This document shows, in pieces, positions 36,768-45,717 of a stretch of DNA of 64,000 bases. The DNA lies in NCBI GenBank assembly GCA_035303945.1, contig DATGQZ010000028.1, forward strand, positions 7,549 through 71,548. Direction: 5' to 3'. The number at the start of each line of letters is the position of its first letter. Position 1 is the first letter of the stretch. This DNA is from DATGMS01 sp035303945. GTDB lineage: Bacteria > Bacteroidota > Bacteroidia > Cytophagales > Cyclobacteriaceae. A program made the position numbers and the translations under genes. Under the pieces are notes generated by a model. That model did no database searches. It saw nothing but the letters and a program-made list of their open reading frames with translations, and was not told the origin of the DNA.

Positions 36768-37814
36768 TTAACCAAGTTTGTCTAACACCTGATTGATTTT
36801 GACTCTCACGTCGCCCACTTCTATCCAATGCAGGCAGGCATAATCTCCCCTGAAACAAGGCTTATTACCAAATACCGAACAAGGTCGACAGGTTAAATCT
36901 GCCGGATCAACCTCCACTTTCAAGGACTTGTTCTTTCCCAAGGGCTCAAATCCCGCATAAGAATGGGTTTGTCCCCATACCGATACGGCTGGTGTTCCTA
37001 CCAAAGATGCCATATGCAGGTTGGAGCTATCCATGGTTACCATCAGGTCCATTTGTTGGATGACACCGAGATCTTCGCTAAGCGAAAATTTTTCGGCCAA
37101 TGAGTAAACCTTTGGATTCACAGAGGCCCACTCTTCCATTTTGGCCTTTTCTATTTCACCTCCACCAAAGAGAAAAACAGTATGACCGTTTTCGGTAAGC
37201 TCCTTTACCAATTGCTTTATTTTACTCTCGGGCCAATTCTTCCCTTTGTGTCTGGAAAAAGGTGCTATTCCAATCCATTTCCCTCTCTTCGGAAGCAACC
37301 GTTCCTTCTGAAAATAATATTCGGGAAAATGGGGGTGGTGAATCCATGGACCTTCATCAATGGCAAAAGGAAATCCTGCTCTGCTAAATACATCCGCATA
37401 CCTTTCGTAAGAAGGCTTTAATCGCTTGAATATCTTATGCTCTTTTCTAGTGAGCTTCTTTTTGTCAGCCCGCCCCTTGTCAATCCGGTACACAGGGATG
37501 CCCAAAGCAGCAAATTGTGCAGTGATGACCCAGCTTCTCAAAACGGAATGCAGGTCCAAAACAAGATCAAAAGGGCCCAGTTTCTTCAATTGAGAAGTAA
37601 GCTTCAGTATTCCCCAAAAGCCTTTGTGTTCGGACTTGTAATTTGCTCCATAAAATGTCAATCTTTCCATTCCATCGAAAAAAGGAGCAAATTCCTGGTG
37701 GGATAACAACGTAATTTTTAAGTCAGGGTAAGTGTCAAGGACCGCTTTTACCGCAGGAACGGTCAAAGCAACATCCCCCATGGCAGAATTTCTTATTACC
37801 AGCAGATGCTTCAT
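36768..37814 (-). CDS. Glycosyltransferase family 9 (heptosyltransferase-like)
   Basis: 348 residues with the GT9 pattern: LVIRNSAMGDVALTVPAVKAV at the N-terminus, FDLVLDLHSVLRSW, the donor-site segment IGIAPFSRHKGKNWP, VFLFGGGEIEK and MVTMDSSNLHMASLVGTPAVSVWG. A Cys-containing tail follows (CRPCSVFGNKPC). It is a soluble or peripheral enzyme that adds heptose or a related sugar to lipopolysaccharide core. Acceptor and donor are not certain. Its ATG overlaps the stop of the DUF4254 gene by 4 bp, so the two are coupled. Confidence 0.92.
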   Translation of the reverse strand: MKHLLVIRNSAMGDVALTVPAVKAVLDTYPDLKITLLSHQEFAPFFDGMERLTFYGANYKSEHKGFWGILKLTSQLKKLGPFDLVLDLHSVLRSWVITAQFAALGIPVYRIDKGRADKKKLTRKEHKIFKRLKPSYERYADVFSRAGFPFAIDEGPWIHHPHFPEYYFQKERLLPKRGKWIGIAPFSRHKGKNWPESKIKQLVKELTENGHTVFLFGGGEIEKAKMEEWASVNPKVYSLAEKFSLSEDLGVIQQMDLMVTMDSSNLHMASLVGTPAVSVWGQTHSYAGFEPLGKNKSLKVEVDPADLTCRPCSVFGNKPCFRGDYACLHWIEVGDVRVKINQVLDKLG

Positions 37815-38419
37815 TTTACGTCCCCATACAACACAGGATTTAGGGAAGGATCATTGTACATCTTCATCTGCCGGTACACCTTCATGATTCTTCGCCCAGC
37901 CCGTAGGTCTTCCAACAGTTGTCCAATGGCTTGGGTCAGGTCTTTTCTTTGGATCAACAGGATATCCAGCTTGTTTTTAACAGCGTTAAGATGGTCCTCA
38001 TCCACATCCGTTCTATAAAGCTGCTCTTTCATATGAAAGATCTTCAGCGCTAAGATGGACAATCGATCTATTGCCCAAGCAGGACTTTCGGTATTGAGCT
38101 TTGCGTCTGGTTGGAGGGTTACCGTACCAAACAGGTTTAAAAAGTAATCGTCTATCAGCTCGACCACATCTGTCCGCTCCTGATTGGATGCATCTATGCG
38201 CCTTTTGATAGCCAAGGCCTCCATGGGGTCTATGGATGGACTTCGGATAATGTCTTCGAGGTGCCATTGCAACGTATCGATCCAACATTTATGATAAAGC
38301 AGGCTATCGATCCCTTCCTCTTTGTAAGGATTGACAAATTCTTGGTCTACGTGATCACGGAGATGATAATCCGCAATGACTTGATCAAAGAGTCTGTTAA
38401 AAGAATCGATATCCTGCAT
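37811..38419 (-). CDS. DUF4254 family protein
   Basis: A 202-residue, mainly helical, acidic protein without signal peptide. SIDPMEALAIKRRIDASNQE, RTDVVELIDDYFL and the following AWAIDRLSILALKIFHMKEQL fit the DUF4254 family, which I know only from Bacteroidota-type genomes. No catalytic motif is apparent. The gene is translationally coupled to GT9 (4-bp ATGA overlap) and lies 10 bp downstream of the aminotransferase gene. An accessory role in LPS core glycosylation is inference. Confidence 0.85.
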   Translation of the reverse strand: MQDIDSFNRLFDQVIADYHLRDHVDQEFVNPYKEEGIDSLLYHKCWIDTLQWHLEDIIRSPSIDPMEALAIKRRIDASNQERTDVVELIDDYFLNLFGTVTLQPDAKLNTESPAWAIDRLSILALKIFHMKEQLYRTDVDEDHLNAVKNKLDILLIQRKDLTQAIGQLLEDLRAGRRIMKVYRQMKMYNDPSLNPVLYGDVK

Positions 38420-38429
38420 CAGTAGTTAA

Positions 38430-39632
38430 TTATTTAAGTTTTCCTACGGCTTCCTTAATACGTTTCAGAGCCTCCACCAATTCTTCATCTGAAGCAGCAT
38501 AGGACAGCCTTACACAATTAGGTGAGCCAAAAGCGGCTCCGGTTACCAAGGATACATGCGCTTCATTCAAAATGTAGAGACAGAAGTCATCTGCATTCTC
38601 TATTTTTTGCTCACCTGCGGATTTTCCAAAAAAGGCCGAAACGTCTGGAAAGAAATAAAACGCTCCTTCTGGTACATGGGTTTTGATTCCGGGAATATTT
38701 TGCAACAATCCCAGTACCAAATCCCTTCTCCTTAGATAGGCATCCGCCATTTCCTCAGTAGGGCCTTGATCCCCTTCAATTGCAGCAAGCGCCGCCCTTT
38801 GGGCAATACCGGTACCTCCCGATGTAAATTGCCCCTGAATTTTCTCGCAGGCCTTTGCAATAAATAGAGGAGCGCAGATATAGCCTACTCTCCATCCTGT
38901 CATAGCATAACCTTTGGAAAAGCCGTTGACGGTAATGGTGCGGTCAAACATGCCCTCAAAAGAAGCAATACTGGCATGCTTCCCGGTGAAATTAATCAAC
39001 TCATAAATTTCATCCGCAACGACATAAAGATCTTTTCGCCTTTTCGCCACTTCTGCAATTGCTCGGAGTTCTTCCTCACTGAACACGGAACCGGTAGGAT
39101 TACAAGGCGAAGAATAGATGATCGCTTTTGTCTTATCTGTCAAAGCTGCTTCTAACTGTCTGGCAGTTGCTTTAAAATTATTATCCAGCGTGCCCTCAAT
39201 CAAAACCGGCACTCCTCCCGCCAGCTTGATGATTTCGGCATAGCTGACCCAATAAGGCGAGAATATTACCACTTCATCCCCTTCGTTAAGGAGACACATG
39301 AAGATGTTGGCTATAGAATGCTTAGCCCCTGTAGATACAACGATGTTTTCGGCCTTGGCGTCCTGAATATGGTTGACTTCTCTTAGTTTTTTTGCAATAG
39401 CTTCCCTCAAATCCTGATATCCAGGGACTGGGGAGTAGGAAAAATACTTACCTTCATCTATGGCATCTTTTGCCGCTGTCTGAATATGTTTGGGGGTCTT
39501 GAAGTCAGGCTCACCCAAACTGAGACTGATGATATCGATGCCTTGAGTCTTAAGTTCACGGGCTTTTTTGGCCATAGCCAAGGTAGCCGACTCCTCCATG
39601 TTGTTTATTCGGTCTGAAAGGATTGGATTCAT
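38430..39632 (-). CDS. Pyridoxal-phosphate aminotransferase, aspartate aminotransferase type
   Basis: A 400-residue class I/II aminotransferase of subgroup I-gamma. Motifs: SLGEPDFKTPKHI, FSYSPVPGYQDLREAIA, STGAKHSIANIF, YSSPCNPTGSVFSEEEL, VVADEIYELINF, the PLP-lysine TVNGFSKGYAMTGWRVGY and NCVRLSYAASDEEL near the end. It most likely interconverts aspartate and 2-oxoglutarate with oxaloacetate and glutamate. Substrate range, including prephenate, cannot be decided here. It is the first gene of a run with DUF4254 and GT9. Confidence 0.93.
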   Translation of the reverse strand: MNPILSDRINNMEESATLAMAKKARELKTQGIDIISLSLGEPDFKTPKHIQTAAKDAIDEGKYFSYSPVPGYQDLREAIAKKLREVNHIQDAKAENIVVSTGAKHSIANIFMCLLNEGDEVVIFSPYWVSYAEIIKLAGGVPVLIEGTLDNNFKATARQLEAALTDKTKAIIYSSPCNPTGSVFSEEELRAIAEVAKRRKDLYVVADEIYELINFTGKHASIASFEGMFDRTITVNGFSKGYAMTGWRVGYICAPLFIAKACEKIQGQFTSGGTGIAQRAALAAIEGDQGPTEEMADAYLRRRDLVLGLLQNIPGIKTHVPEGAFYFFPDVSAFFGKSAGEQKIENADDFCLYILNEAHVSLVTGAAFGSPNCVRLSYAASDEELVEALKRIKEAVGKLK

Positions 39633-39660
39633 ATTGTTATACAGTTTTTGACTAAGTTGC

Positions 39661-39668
39661 CAAAATTA
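39661..39668 (-). promoter_or_regulatory. Candidate -7 element upstream of the aminotransferase
   Basis: TAATTTTG on the minus strand is an exact TAnnTTTG match 28 bp ahead of the ATG at 39632. The -33 region carries TTTAG instead of TTTG, so this is a moderate candidate. Confidence 0.45.
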
Positions 39669-39834
39669 AGGATTATGGCTGTTAATTCTAAACCTTTAAA
39701 CTTTTTAGAAGATATAATATTAAATAGTCAGTAGAAACTATAAAAAAAAGTACAGCGTTACACAAATTAGATTCCAACAAAGGGTGCATTTCCCCTAGAT
39801 TTACAATACAATTAAAAACAGCCATATTGCCAAC

Positions 39835-40686
39835 ATGAGATCAAAGCTATTCTTTTGCTTCCTCTTGACTATATTGATAAGCCGCCTGGGTTTCAGCCAG
39901 GAAGGGGAGAAGGCAGATCCTGATTCTTCCGGAGTGGTTAAAAATGTGCTTACCCCAATCTCTACTCCAGTGCTTTTATTTACTACGGTAGAAGAGGAAG
40001 AAAAAGCGAAAAAAAAAGAAAGAAAAAAAAAGAAGAACAAAAACATCTACTTCGGAGAAAAAACCAGAAGAAGTGTTATTAAGCAAAGTTTTAGAGGCCA
40101 AACCCATAGTGAGTATTTTCATTTCACCCAAAGAAACCAACAAGTAGATCCCTATATCCGGGATATCTACTGGTATGATACAAAGGAAAAAGTCATTCGT
40201 AACAGAAACTTTGATCCTTCACGAGGCTACCTGCTGCATGGGCCTTACGAAAAAAGGCTGGATGAAACCGTGGTGGAAAGCGGCATGTATTATTTTGGTA
40301 CCAAGCATGGTCGATGGATGACCTATGATGGCAACAATATCTTGTTAGACAAGTCGCATTATAGCGAAGGATGGCCTAAGGCGTCAAGGGTGACCTATTA
40401 TAACCGCGCAGCACAACAGATCGAAAAAATCATCCCCATTGAGTATGATTTGGAGGAGGGCAACTTTTACCATTTCTTCGAAGATGGTCGTGTGGCCGTC
40501 ATTGGGGAATATAAGTTTGGGGAAAAGGTGGGCTTGTGGACCGAGTACTGGAGCAACACCGGAGATAAGACCATTAGAAAGCGGGAAATACAATATCAGG
40601 AAAAACCGTTTACCAAGAATTTTAGACCTTATATCCGAGCAGAATGGGACAAGGAAGGAAACTTGATCTACAGAAAAGATAGCTGA
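39835..40686 (+). CDS. Secreted YwqK/MORN-like repeat protein
   Basis: 283 residues with a signal peptide (1-21, ending GFSQ). A highly charged stretch follows (EEEEKAKKKERKKKKNKN, residues 51-68). From about 120 onward come repeats in the MORN/YwqK style: GYLLHGPYEKRLDETVVESG, KHGRWMTYDGNN and GEYKFGEKVGLWTEYW. In Bacteroidota such proteins are usually secreted or periplasmic and of unknown function, and the antitoxin label sometimes given to YwqK relatives is not supported here. It is transcribed alone. TAGATTTA (about 39799) is a one-mismatch -7 element upstream. It converges with an ABC transporter gene. Confidence 0.8.
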   Translation: MRSKLFFCFLLTILISRLGFSQEGEKADPDSSGVVKNVLTPISTPVLLFTTVEEEEKAKKKERKKKKNKNIYFGEKTRRSVIKQSFRGQTHSEYFHFTQRNQQVDPYIRDIYWYDTKEKVIRNRNFDPSRGYLLHGPYEKRLDETVVESGMYYFGTKHGRWMTYDGNNILLDKSHYSEGWPKASRVTYYNRAAQQIEKIIPIEYDLEEGNFYHFFEDGRVAVIGEYKFGEKVGLWTEYWSNTGDKTIRKREIQYQEKPFTKNFRPYIRAEWDKEGNLIYRKDS

Positions 40687-40721
40687 TGAAACTGACTTGC
40701 GTTAGTGCATGGAGCCCTACC

Positions 40722-42512
40722 TTATTCAGTCAATTGTAGCCGAACAAGGTTAGCGTAGAATCCCCCCTCCTGGAGTGCAAGTCCTTCATGGGTACCTTCC
40801 TCTACAATTTCACCATCTTTAAGTACATAGATACGGTCCACCTTCCGAATGGTAGCCAACCGATGGGCAATAATAATGGTAGTCCGGCCTTTCATCAGTT
40901 CATCCAAGGCTTCCTGCACCAAAAACTCTGATTCAGCATCTAAAGAAGAGGTAGCTTCATCCAGTATGAGTATGGCTGGATCTTTAAGAATCGCCCGTGC
41001 AATGGCAACCCGTTGCCGTTGACCACCTGATAGCTTGATGCCTCTTTCACCTACTAAGGTGTCCAACCCCTCCGGAAACTTTTGGATAAACTGCCATGCA
41101 TTGGCTTTTTTTGCTGCAAGAATAATTTCTTCCTCGGTGGCATCTGGCTTGGCATAGGCAATGTTTTCCCTGATACTGCCACCGAACAATAATACTTCCT
41201 GAGGAACAATCCCCATATTAGAGCGGAGTTGCTTAAGATCCCAATCTTTGATGGACTTTCCATCCACCTTGATATCCCCCGCATTTACTGCATAGAAGCG
41301 AAGAAGCAATTGTATAATGGTGGATTTGCCGGCTCCGCTATGTCCTGCTAGGGCCACTTTTTCACCTGCAGCTATGTGAAATGTAATGTTCTTAAGCACT
41401 TTGGCATCAGGACGAGTGGGGTAGCTGAAAGCAACCTGTTCGAAACTTACCTGACCATTCATCCTTAGAGGCTTGGCCGCAGCATAGGAAGCTTCTGGCT
41501 CTTCCTCCAGTATCTCCAATACCCGCTCAGAGGAACCCACTGCTTTTTGCACCTGCCCATATATATCACCCAAGCCTGCTATGGAGGCTCCTATAAAGGT
41601 GGTGTAGAGCACAAAAGACACCAAGTCGCCTATGCTCATCTCTCCCGAGCTTACCAAAGAGGCACCATACCACATCACTGCTACAATGCCGCCAAATAGC
41701 GCAAAGATGATAAACGAAATAAAAGCTCCTCTAAATCCTGCCGCCTTCAAGGCGACATCTACAACACGATTTAAACCCTTACCATAGCGGTTAGCCTCGT
41801 ATCGTTCTCCAGTAAAGGATTTCACTGTCATTATTGACTGCAAGGTCTCCTCCACGATAACGTTTGCCGCTGCTAATTCATCTTGTGTGGCCTTGCTAAG
41901 CTTGCGGATAAACCTCCCAAATATCATGGCGATAATGACCAATACCGGAAAAGTGGCCAACATAAAAAGGGTTAGCTTAGGCGTGGTGATGATGAGAAAT
42001 GCTGTGCCTGCCACCAAGGTAACCAACTGGCGGAACAATTCTGCCAAGGTTACGGAAAATGTATCCTGAAGCAGGGAGACATCCGTCGTGATTCGGCTGA
42101 TAAGTTCTCCCGTACGTCTTTTATCAAAAAAAGTCATGGGTAGGTTGACCAGTCGGCTGTAAAGTGCGAGCCGAATATCGCGCATGGATCTCTCACTGAC
42201 CTTAGCAAAAAACCAAACCCTGAAAAAAGAAAATACACTTTGGACAAACAGTATCCCCAGCAGGATCAATGCAATGGAATTTATGTCTGTAAAGATCCAG
42301 CTTTCTCCGGAAGCGGTATCAATCAGCTTACCCGCGACAAATGGAAAGGTCAATAGCAGCGAACTGGAGAATACCAGAAAAACCAAGCCGATGATGAAGT
42401 GGAACTTATACGGAAGCATGAAATTGAATATTCCGCCCAGCTTCCTCATGTTCTGCTTATTCAATTTCCTTTTTTCGCTTTCGTCCAGCGATATGCCTCT
42501 TTTTTTAGCCAT
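40722..42512 (-). CDS. ABC half-transporter, permease fused to ATPase (MsbA-like)
   Basis: 596 residues. Six transmembrane segments span about 35-310 with the coupling stretch RRTGELISRITTDVSLLQ. The ATPase domain has GHSGAGKSTIIQLLLRFY (Walker A), LSGGQRQRVAIARAILKDP (signature) and ILILDEATSSLD (Walker B). The protein acts as a homodimeric or heterodimeric exporter. MsbA-like lipid export and drug export cannot be separated by sequence alone. It is the last gene of lysC, the small membrane protein and this transporter. Confidence 0.92.
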   Translation of the reverse strand: MAKKRGISLDESEKRKLNKQNMRKLGGIFNFMLPYKFHFIIGLVFLVFSSSLLLTFPFVAGKLIDTASGESWIFTDINSIALILLGILFVQSVFSFFRVWFFAKVSERSMRDIRLALYSRLVNLPMTFFDKRRTGELISRITTDVSLLQDTFSVTLAELFRQLVTLVAGTAFLIITTPKLTLFMLATFPVLVIIAMIFGRFIRKLSKATQDELAAANVIVEETLQSIMTVKSFTGERYEANRYGKGLNRVVDVALKAAGFRGAFISFIIFALFGGIVAVMWYGASLVSSGEMSIGDLVSFVLYTTFIGASIAGLGDIYGQVQKAVGSSERVLEILEEEPEASYAAAKPLRMNGQVSFEQVAFSYPTRPDAKVLKNITFHIAAGEKVALAGHSGAGKSTIIQLLLRFYAVNAGDIKVDGKSIKDWDLKQLRSNMGIVPQEVLLFGGSIRENIAYAKPDATEEEIILAAKKANAWQFIQKFPEGLDTLVGERGIKLSGGQRQRVAIARAILKDPAILILDEATSSLDAESEFLVQEALDELMKGRTTIIIAHRLATIRKVDRIYVLKDGEIVEEGTHEGLALQEGGFYANLVRLQLTE

Positions 42513-42597
42513 GAAATACCACTCCTTTTTTAAACGACCACAAAGGTATACCTTTTGAACTACAAATGGTAGCTGGCGGTACCTGCTTCATGGTCTA

Positions 42598-42927
42598 TCA
42601 GTCTCGGGAAAAAAGCCTTCCCATTCGTTTTATAAATTGCTTTTCCTTCTCCCAGAAAAAATGGAATTGGCCAAATAAAAAGCCATAGATCAACAGAAAA
42701 GCTTGGTACAAGGGTAGAACTAAAAGCAGATAAAGGACGGTCTTCCAAAAGCCGCCCTTCTCCATGTCTACTCCTAAAAGCGAAAAGATGGGTTCTTTTA
42801 TCAGCAAGACAGTCGTACCAGTACAGGCAAAAACCACCAGTACCAGCACCACCTGCCAAATGCTTTTCAACTTCCATTTTGACTGAAGCTTAGCTAAAAA
42901 GCCCCCCTTCTTTTGCTCCTGATTCAA
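42598..42927 (-). CDS. Small membrane protein (DUF6787-like)
   Basis: 109 residues with two hydrophobic helices (about 24-44 and 65-88), basic ends and the stretch YGFLFGQFHFFWEKEKQFIKR. It resembles small Bacteroidota membrane proteins classed as DUF6787; that assignment is from memory and uncertain. No ATG precedes the first helix. The best start is TTG at 42927, two bases after the lysC stop. It lies between lysC and the ABC transporter gene and is presumably co-transcribed. Function unknown. Confidence 0.75.
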   Translation of the reverse strand: MNQEQKKGGFLAKLQSKWKLKSIWQVVLVLVVFACTGTTVLLIKEPIFSLLGVDMEKGGFWKTVLYLLLVLPLYQAFLLIYGFLFGQFHFFWEKEKQFIKRMGRLFSRD

Positions 42928-42929
42928 TA

Positions 42930-44252
42930 TTATAGAAAATTAAATAATCCAGAGTTGAGCCGTTTTAAAGCATCAATTTTATACTGCTCATCCACGAGGA
43001 TAGAGACATTGTGTCGACTACCACCATAAGAGACCATCCTCAGCGGGAACTCCACCAGTGCATCCATTACGCTTTTGATGACACCCTTGCTTTCGGCAAT
43101 TTTATTGCCCACGATACAGATGATGCACAGGTTGTGATCAACCTCTACAGTACCCAGTACATCCAGCTCCTTTACAATCTGCTCTAGATGGCTCACATCA
43201 TCAATGGTCAAGGAGATAGCCACCTCAGAGGTGGTGATCATATCGATCGGTGTTTTATACTTCTCAAATATTTCAAACACCCTTCTCAAGAAGCCATAGG
43301 CCAAAAGCATTCTACTGGATTTAATTTTTATGGCGGTGATGCCTTCCTTGGCAGCAATGGCTTTTACCCCTTGACCTACTTCCTCAGCCGTGATGGTCGT
43401 ACCCAATGCATCGGGATCCATGGTGTTCAATAATTTAACCGGCACATTATACATCTGCGCAGGCCATATGGACGCTGGATGGAGAATTTTCGCTCCAAAG
43501 TAAGCCAGTTCAGCAGCCTCGTCAAATGATAGCTTTGCAATGGGTCTGGTCTGATCCACAATCCTAGGATCGTTGTTGTGCATTCCATCAATATCCGTCC
43601 AAATCTCTACCACATCAGCACTCGTGGCCGCACCGATAAGAGAAGCGGTATAGTCACTTCCTCCCCGTTTTAAGTTGTCCACTTCGTTACGGTGATTTTT
43701 ACAGATATAACCTTGGGTGACAAACAAATTGTCGTCCGGGTATTCAGCAAGAATGGCATTGAGCTTTTCGCTGATTTTTAACAATTCAGGATCTTGGTTT
43801 TCATCTATGCTCATAAATTCTAAAGCAGGGAGAAATACTGCTTTAATGCCCGATTCCTTTAACAGCGTATAGAAAAGCTTGGTAGATAATAATTCCCCCT
43901 GAGCTAAAATATCTCTATTGATCGCCTCATTAAAAGAAATCTTCAAGATAATATTTAGAAACTCAAAATGTTCCTTTATAATAGCTGCAGCCTCATCCCT
44001 AGCAGCTTCAGTGCTCAAAAGTTCGGGATAAAAGTTAAGGTAATGCTGATGTAGTGTATCGATATGCTGCTTGGCAAGTTCCTTGTCCGCATCAGCCATC
44101 GCCGCTCCTATAGCCACTAAGGCATTGGTAGTGCCTGAAAGGGCTGAAAGAACAACAATCTTTCTATCTTGGTCCTTTGTTATCAGGCTTTTTACTTGTT
44201 GCATTCTTTCGGGTCTTCCAACGGAAGTACCACCGAATTTCATGATTTTCAT
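42930..44252 (-). CDS. lysC: Aspartate kinase (monofunctional)
   Basis: A 440-residue enzyme that phosphorylates aspartate, the first step toward lysine, threonine and methionine. KFGGTSVGRPERMQQV at the N-terminus, LAQGELLSTKLFYTLL, FVTQGYIC, LKRGGSDYTASLIGAAT, EIWTDIDGMHNNDPRIV and ELAYFGAKILHPASIWP define the kinase domain. Two ACT domains (about 300-435) provide feedback control. No homoserine dehydrogenase domain follows. An ATG three codons downstream is an equally acceptable start. Confidence 0.95.
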   Translation of the reverse strand: MKIMKFGGTSVGRPERMQQVKSLITKDQDRKIVVLSALSGTTNALVAIGAAMADADKELAKQHIDTLHQHYLNFYPELLSTEAARDEAAAIIKEHFEFLNIILKISFNEAINRDILAQGELLSTKLFYTLLKESGIKAVFLPALEFMSIDENQDPELLKISEKLNAILAEYPDDNLFVTQGYICKNHRNEVDNLKRGGSDYTASLIGAATSADVVEIWTDIDGMHNNDPRIVDQTRPIAKLSFDEAAELAYFGAKILHPASIWPAQMYNVPVKLLNTMDPDALGTTITAEEVGQGVKAIAAKEGITAIKIKSSRMLLAYGFLRRVFEIFEKYKTPIDMITTSEVAISLTIDDVSHLEQIVKELDVLGTVEVDHNLCIICIVGNKIAESKGVIKSVMDALVEFPLRMVSYGGSRHNVSILVDEQYKIDALKRLNSGLFNFL

Positions 44253-44319
44253 GGGGAAGTTGATTTCAATAGTTGTTATTTGAGAATATTGGGTCTTGCG
44301 TTAGGTGGATGGCAATAGC

Positions 44320-44796
44320 CTAGAATCCTAACATTTTAATGGCTGTGATGGCAGCTTCATCTCCTTTATTGCCGTGAACACCACCCGCCCGATCAAGCGC
44401 CTGCTGTTGGTTATTAGGGGTCAGTACGCCAAAGATCACCGGCTTATTGTACTTCAACCCTACTTGGGTAAGGCCATGTGCCACTGCATCGCAGATAAAG
44501 TCAAAATGTTTTGTTTCTCCTTGGATGACGCAGCCCAAGCATATCACAGCATCCACCTCCGGCTTCTGTGCCATCCACTGTGCACCTAGCGACAATTCGA
44601 AGGAGCCCGGAACATTCTTTCTGATGATCAGCTGCTCACTTGCTCCGTTTTTGAGCAAGGTATCGACTGCTCCACGGTACAGGGCCTCTGTCACCTCTTC
44701 ATTCCATTCAGATACAATAAGTGCAAAAGTCTTGTCTGAAATATCCTGAATGTTTTTATGGGAATGTTTGCTGAGGTTTTTTTCTGAACTCGCCAT
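44320..44796 (-). CDS. ribH: 6,7-dimethyl-8-ribityllumazine synthase
   Basis: 158 residues from the ATG at 44796. The frame extends 11 codons upstream to 44829, but that would run into the terminator of the neighbouring gene. The enzyme condenses the ribityl-aminouracil with dihydroxybutanone phosphate, the penultimate riboflavin step. Motifs: FALIVSEWNEEVTEALYRGA, VPGSFELSLGAQWMA, CLGCVIQGETKHFDFICDAVAHGL and PVIFGVLTPNNQQQALDRAG with GNKGDEAA. It assembles into icosahedral or pentameric shells. Other rib genes are not in the window. Confidence 0.96.
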   Translation of the reverse strand: MASSEKNLSKHSHKNIQDISDKTFALIVSEWNEEVTEALYRGAVDTLLKNGASEQLIIRKNVPGSFELSLGAQWMAQKPEVDAVICLGCVIQGETKHFDFICDAVAHGLTQVGLKYNKPVIFGVLTPNNQQQALDRAGGVHGNKGDEAAITAIKMLGF

Positions 44797-44827
44797 AATA
44801 TTATATTTTGTTGATTGGTACAAATAC

Positions 44828-44860
44828 AAAAAGAGTAAGACCTTGAGGGGCCTTACTCTT
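44828..44860 (-). terminator. Intrinsic terminator after the TPR membrane protein gene
   Basis: On the minus strand AAGAGTAAG (44852-44860) pairs with CTTACTCTT (44831-44839), followed by TTTTT (44828-44832). It sits 25 bp past the stop of the TPR gene and just upstream of ribH. Confidence 0.8.
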
Positions 44861-44884
44861 CAAAATGTCGGTTAACACCATGCA

Positions 44885-45601
44885 TTAATTAGCAGCAAGA
44901 CCTTCCAGTCGTGCCTTATGCTTTCGTGCTGCAGTAAATTCATAAGATTCGAAAAACTCCTTTTCGATCCTGTCATACGCTTTGATGGCATTGTCAATCT
45001 GACCAGCCTCTTCATAGGCGATCGCCAATTTGTTAAGGTACATCGGCGTAAAATACTTATTAGACTTGTAATTTGCTGCTTTATTGTAGAAGTTGATGGC
45101 TTCGCTATGGTTGCCTAATTCAAGATAAGCATCTCCAAGGAGTGCATAAGCTTTGGCTTGCACAAAATAGTCATCAGAAGAGAATTTCTTCAAATGATCA
45201 ATTGCTTTCTGAAACTCACCTTGAGAAAGATATATTGATCCAGCGTAAAAATAAGACAAGTTAGCAGCAGCTGTACCACCATATTCGTCAATGATCGACA
45301 AAAAACCCGGATTGACACCGTCACCGTTTAATGCCAGATCCACACTATCCTGCTCATAAAAATAAACTGCCTGGAACATCTCGCCCTGGGCGGTTTCGTT
45401 TTTGTTAGCTCTGTTGATTTGGAAAAATAATATGCCGGCAATGACCAGAACAGCTAATCCTATAATTCCCCCAACAATTTTGGCATTCTCTTTCAGAAAA
45501 TGTTCCCCTCTACCTAAACTTGTAGCAATTGCATCTGGATTTTCCAGAAGATCATTGCCGTGTTCTTGCTGGGCACGGCCTTTTTTTAATTTTTTAGTCA
45601 T
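44885..45601 (-). CDS. Membrane-anchored TPR protein (YfgM-like)
   Basis: 238 residues. A basic cytoplasmic N-terminus (1-37) precedes one membrane helix (about 41-63, IVGGIIGLAVLVIAGILFF). A periplasmic part with four to five TPR units follows (AAANLSYFYAGSIYLSQGEF, AKAYALLGDAYLELGNHSEA, PMYLNKLAIAYEEAGQIDNA). The layout is that of YfgM/YbgF-like envelope chaperone scaffolds. No specific partner is visible. A strong promoter lies directly upstream (45621-45650) and a terminator follows, so it is a single-gene unit. Confidence 0.85.
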   Translation of the reverse strand: MTKKLKKGRAQQEHGNDLLENPDAIATSLGRGEHFLKENAKIVGGIIGLAVLVIAGILFFQINRANKNETAQGEMFQAVYFYEQDSVDLALNGDGVNPGFLSIIDEYGGTAAANLSYFYAGSIYLSQGEFQKAIDHLKKFSSDDYFVQAKAYALLGDAYLELGNHSEAINFYNKAANYKSNKYFTPMYLNKLAIAYEEAGQIDNAIKAYDRIEKEFFESYEFTAARKHKARLEGLAAN

Positions 45602-45620
45602 TGATTCAAAATTTCAGCCA

Positions 45621-45650
45621 CAAATATAGATATGTTTTATTTAATACAAA
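45621..45650 (-). promoter_or_regulatory. Bacteroidota-type promoter of the TPR membrane protein gene
   Basis: On the minus strand TTTG (45647-45650) and TATATTTG (45621-45628) are separated by 18 bp, matching the TTTG/TAnnTTTG pattern at both elements. The predicted leader is about 13 bases. Confidence 0.7.
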
Positions 45651-45717
45651 ATCCTTTCTATGAAGTAGCTATGAAACGAAAGGAGTGGCTATTTGACCCT
45701 ATAAATGCATGTGAATC

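Noticed and set aside
39835..40686. Toxin-antitoxin antitoxin (YwqK label)
   Set aside because: It has an export signal and no toxin neighbour; the repeat resemblance alone does not support an antitoxin role.
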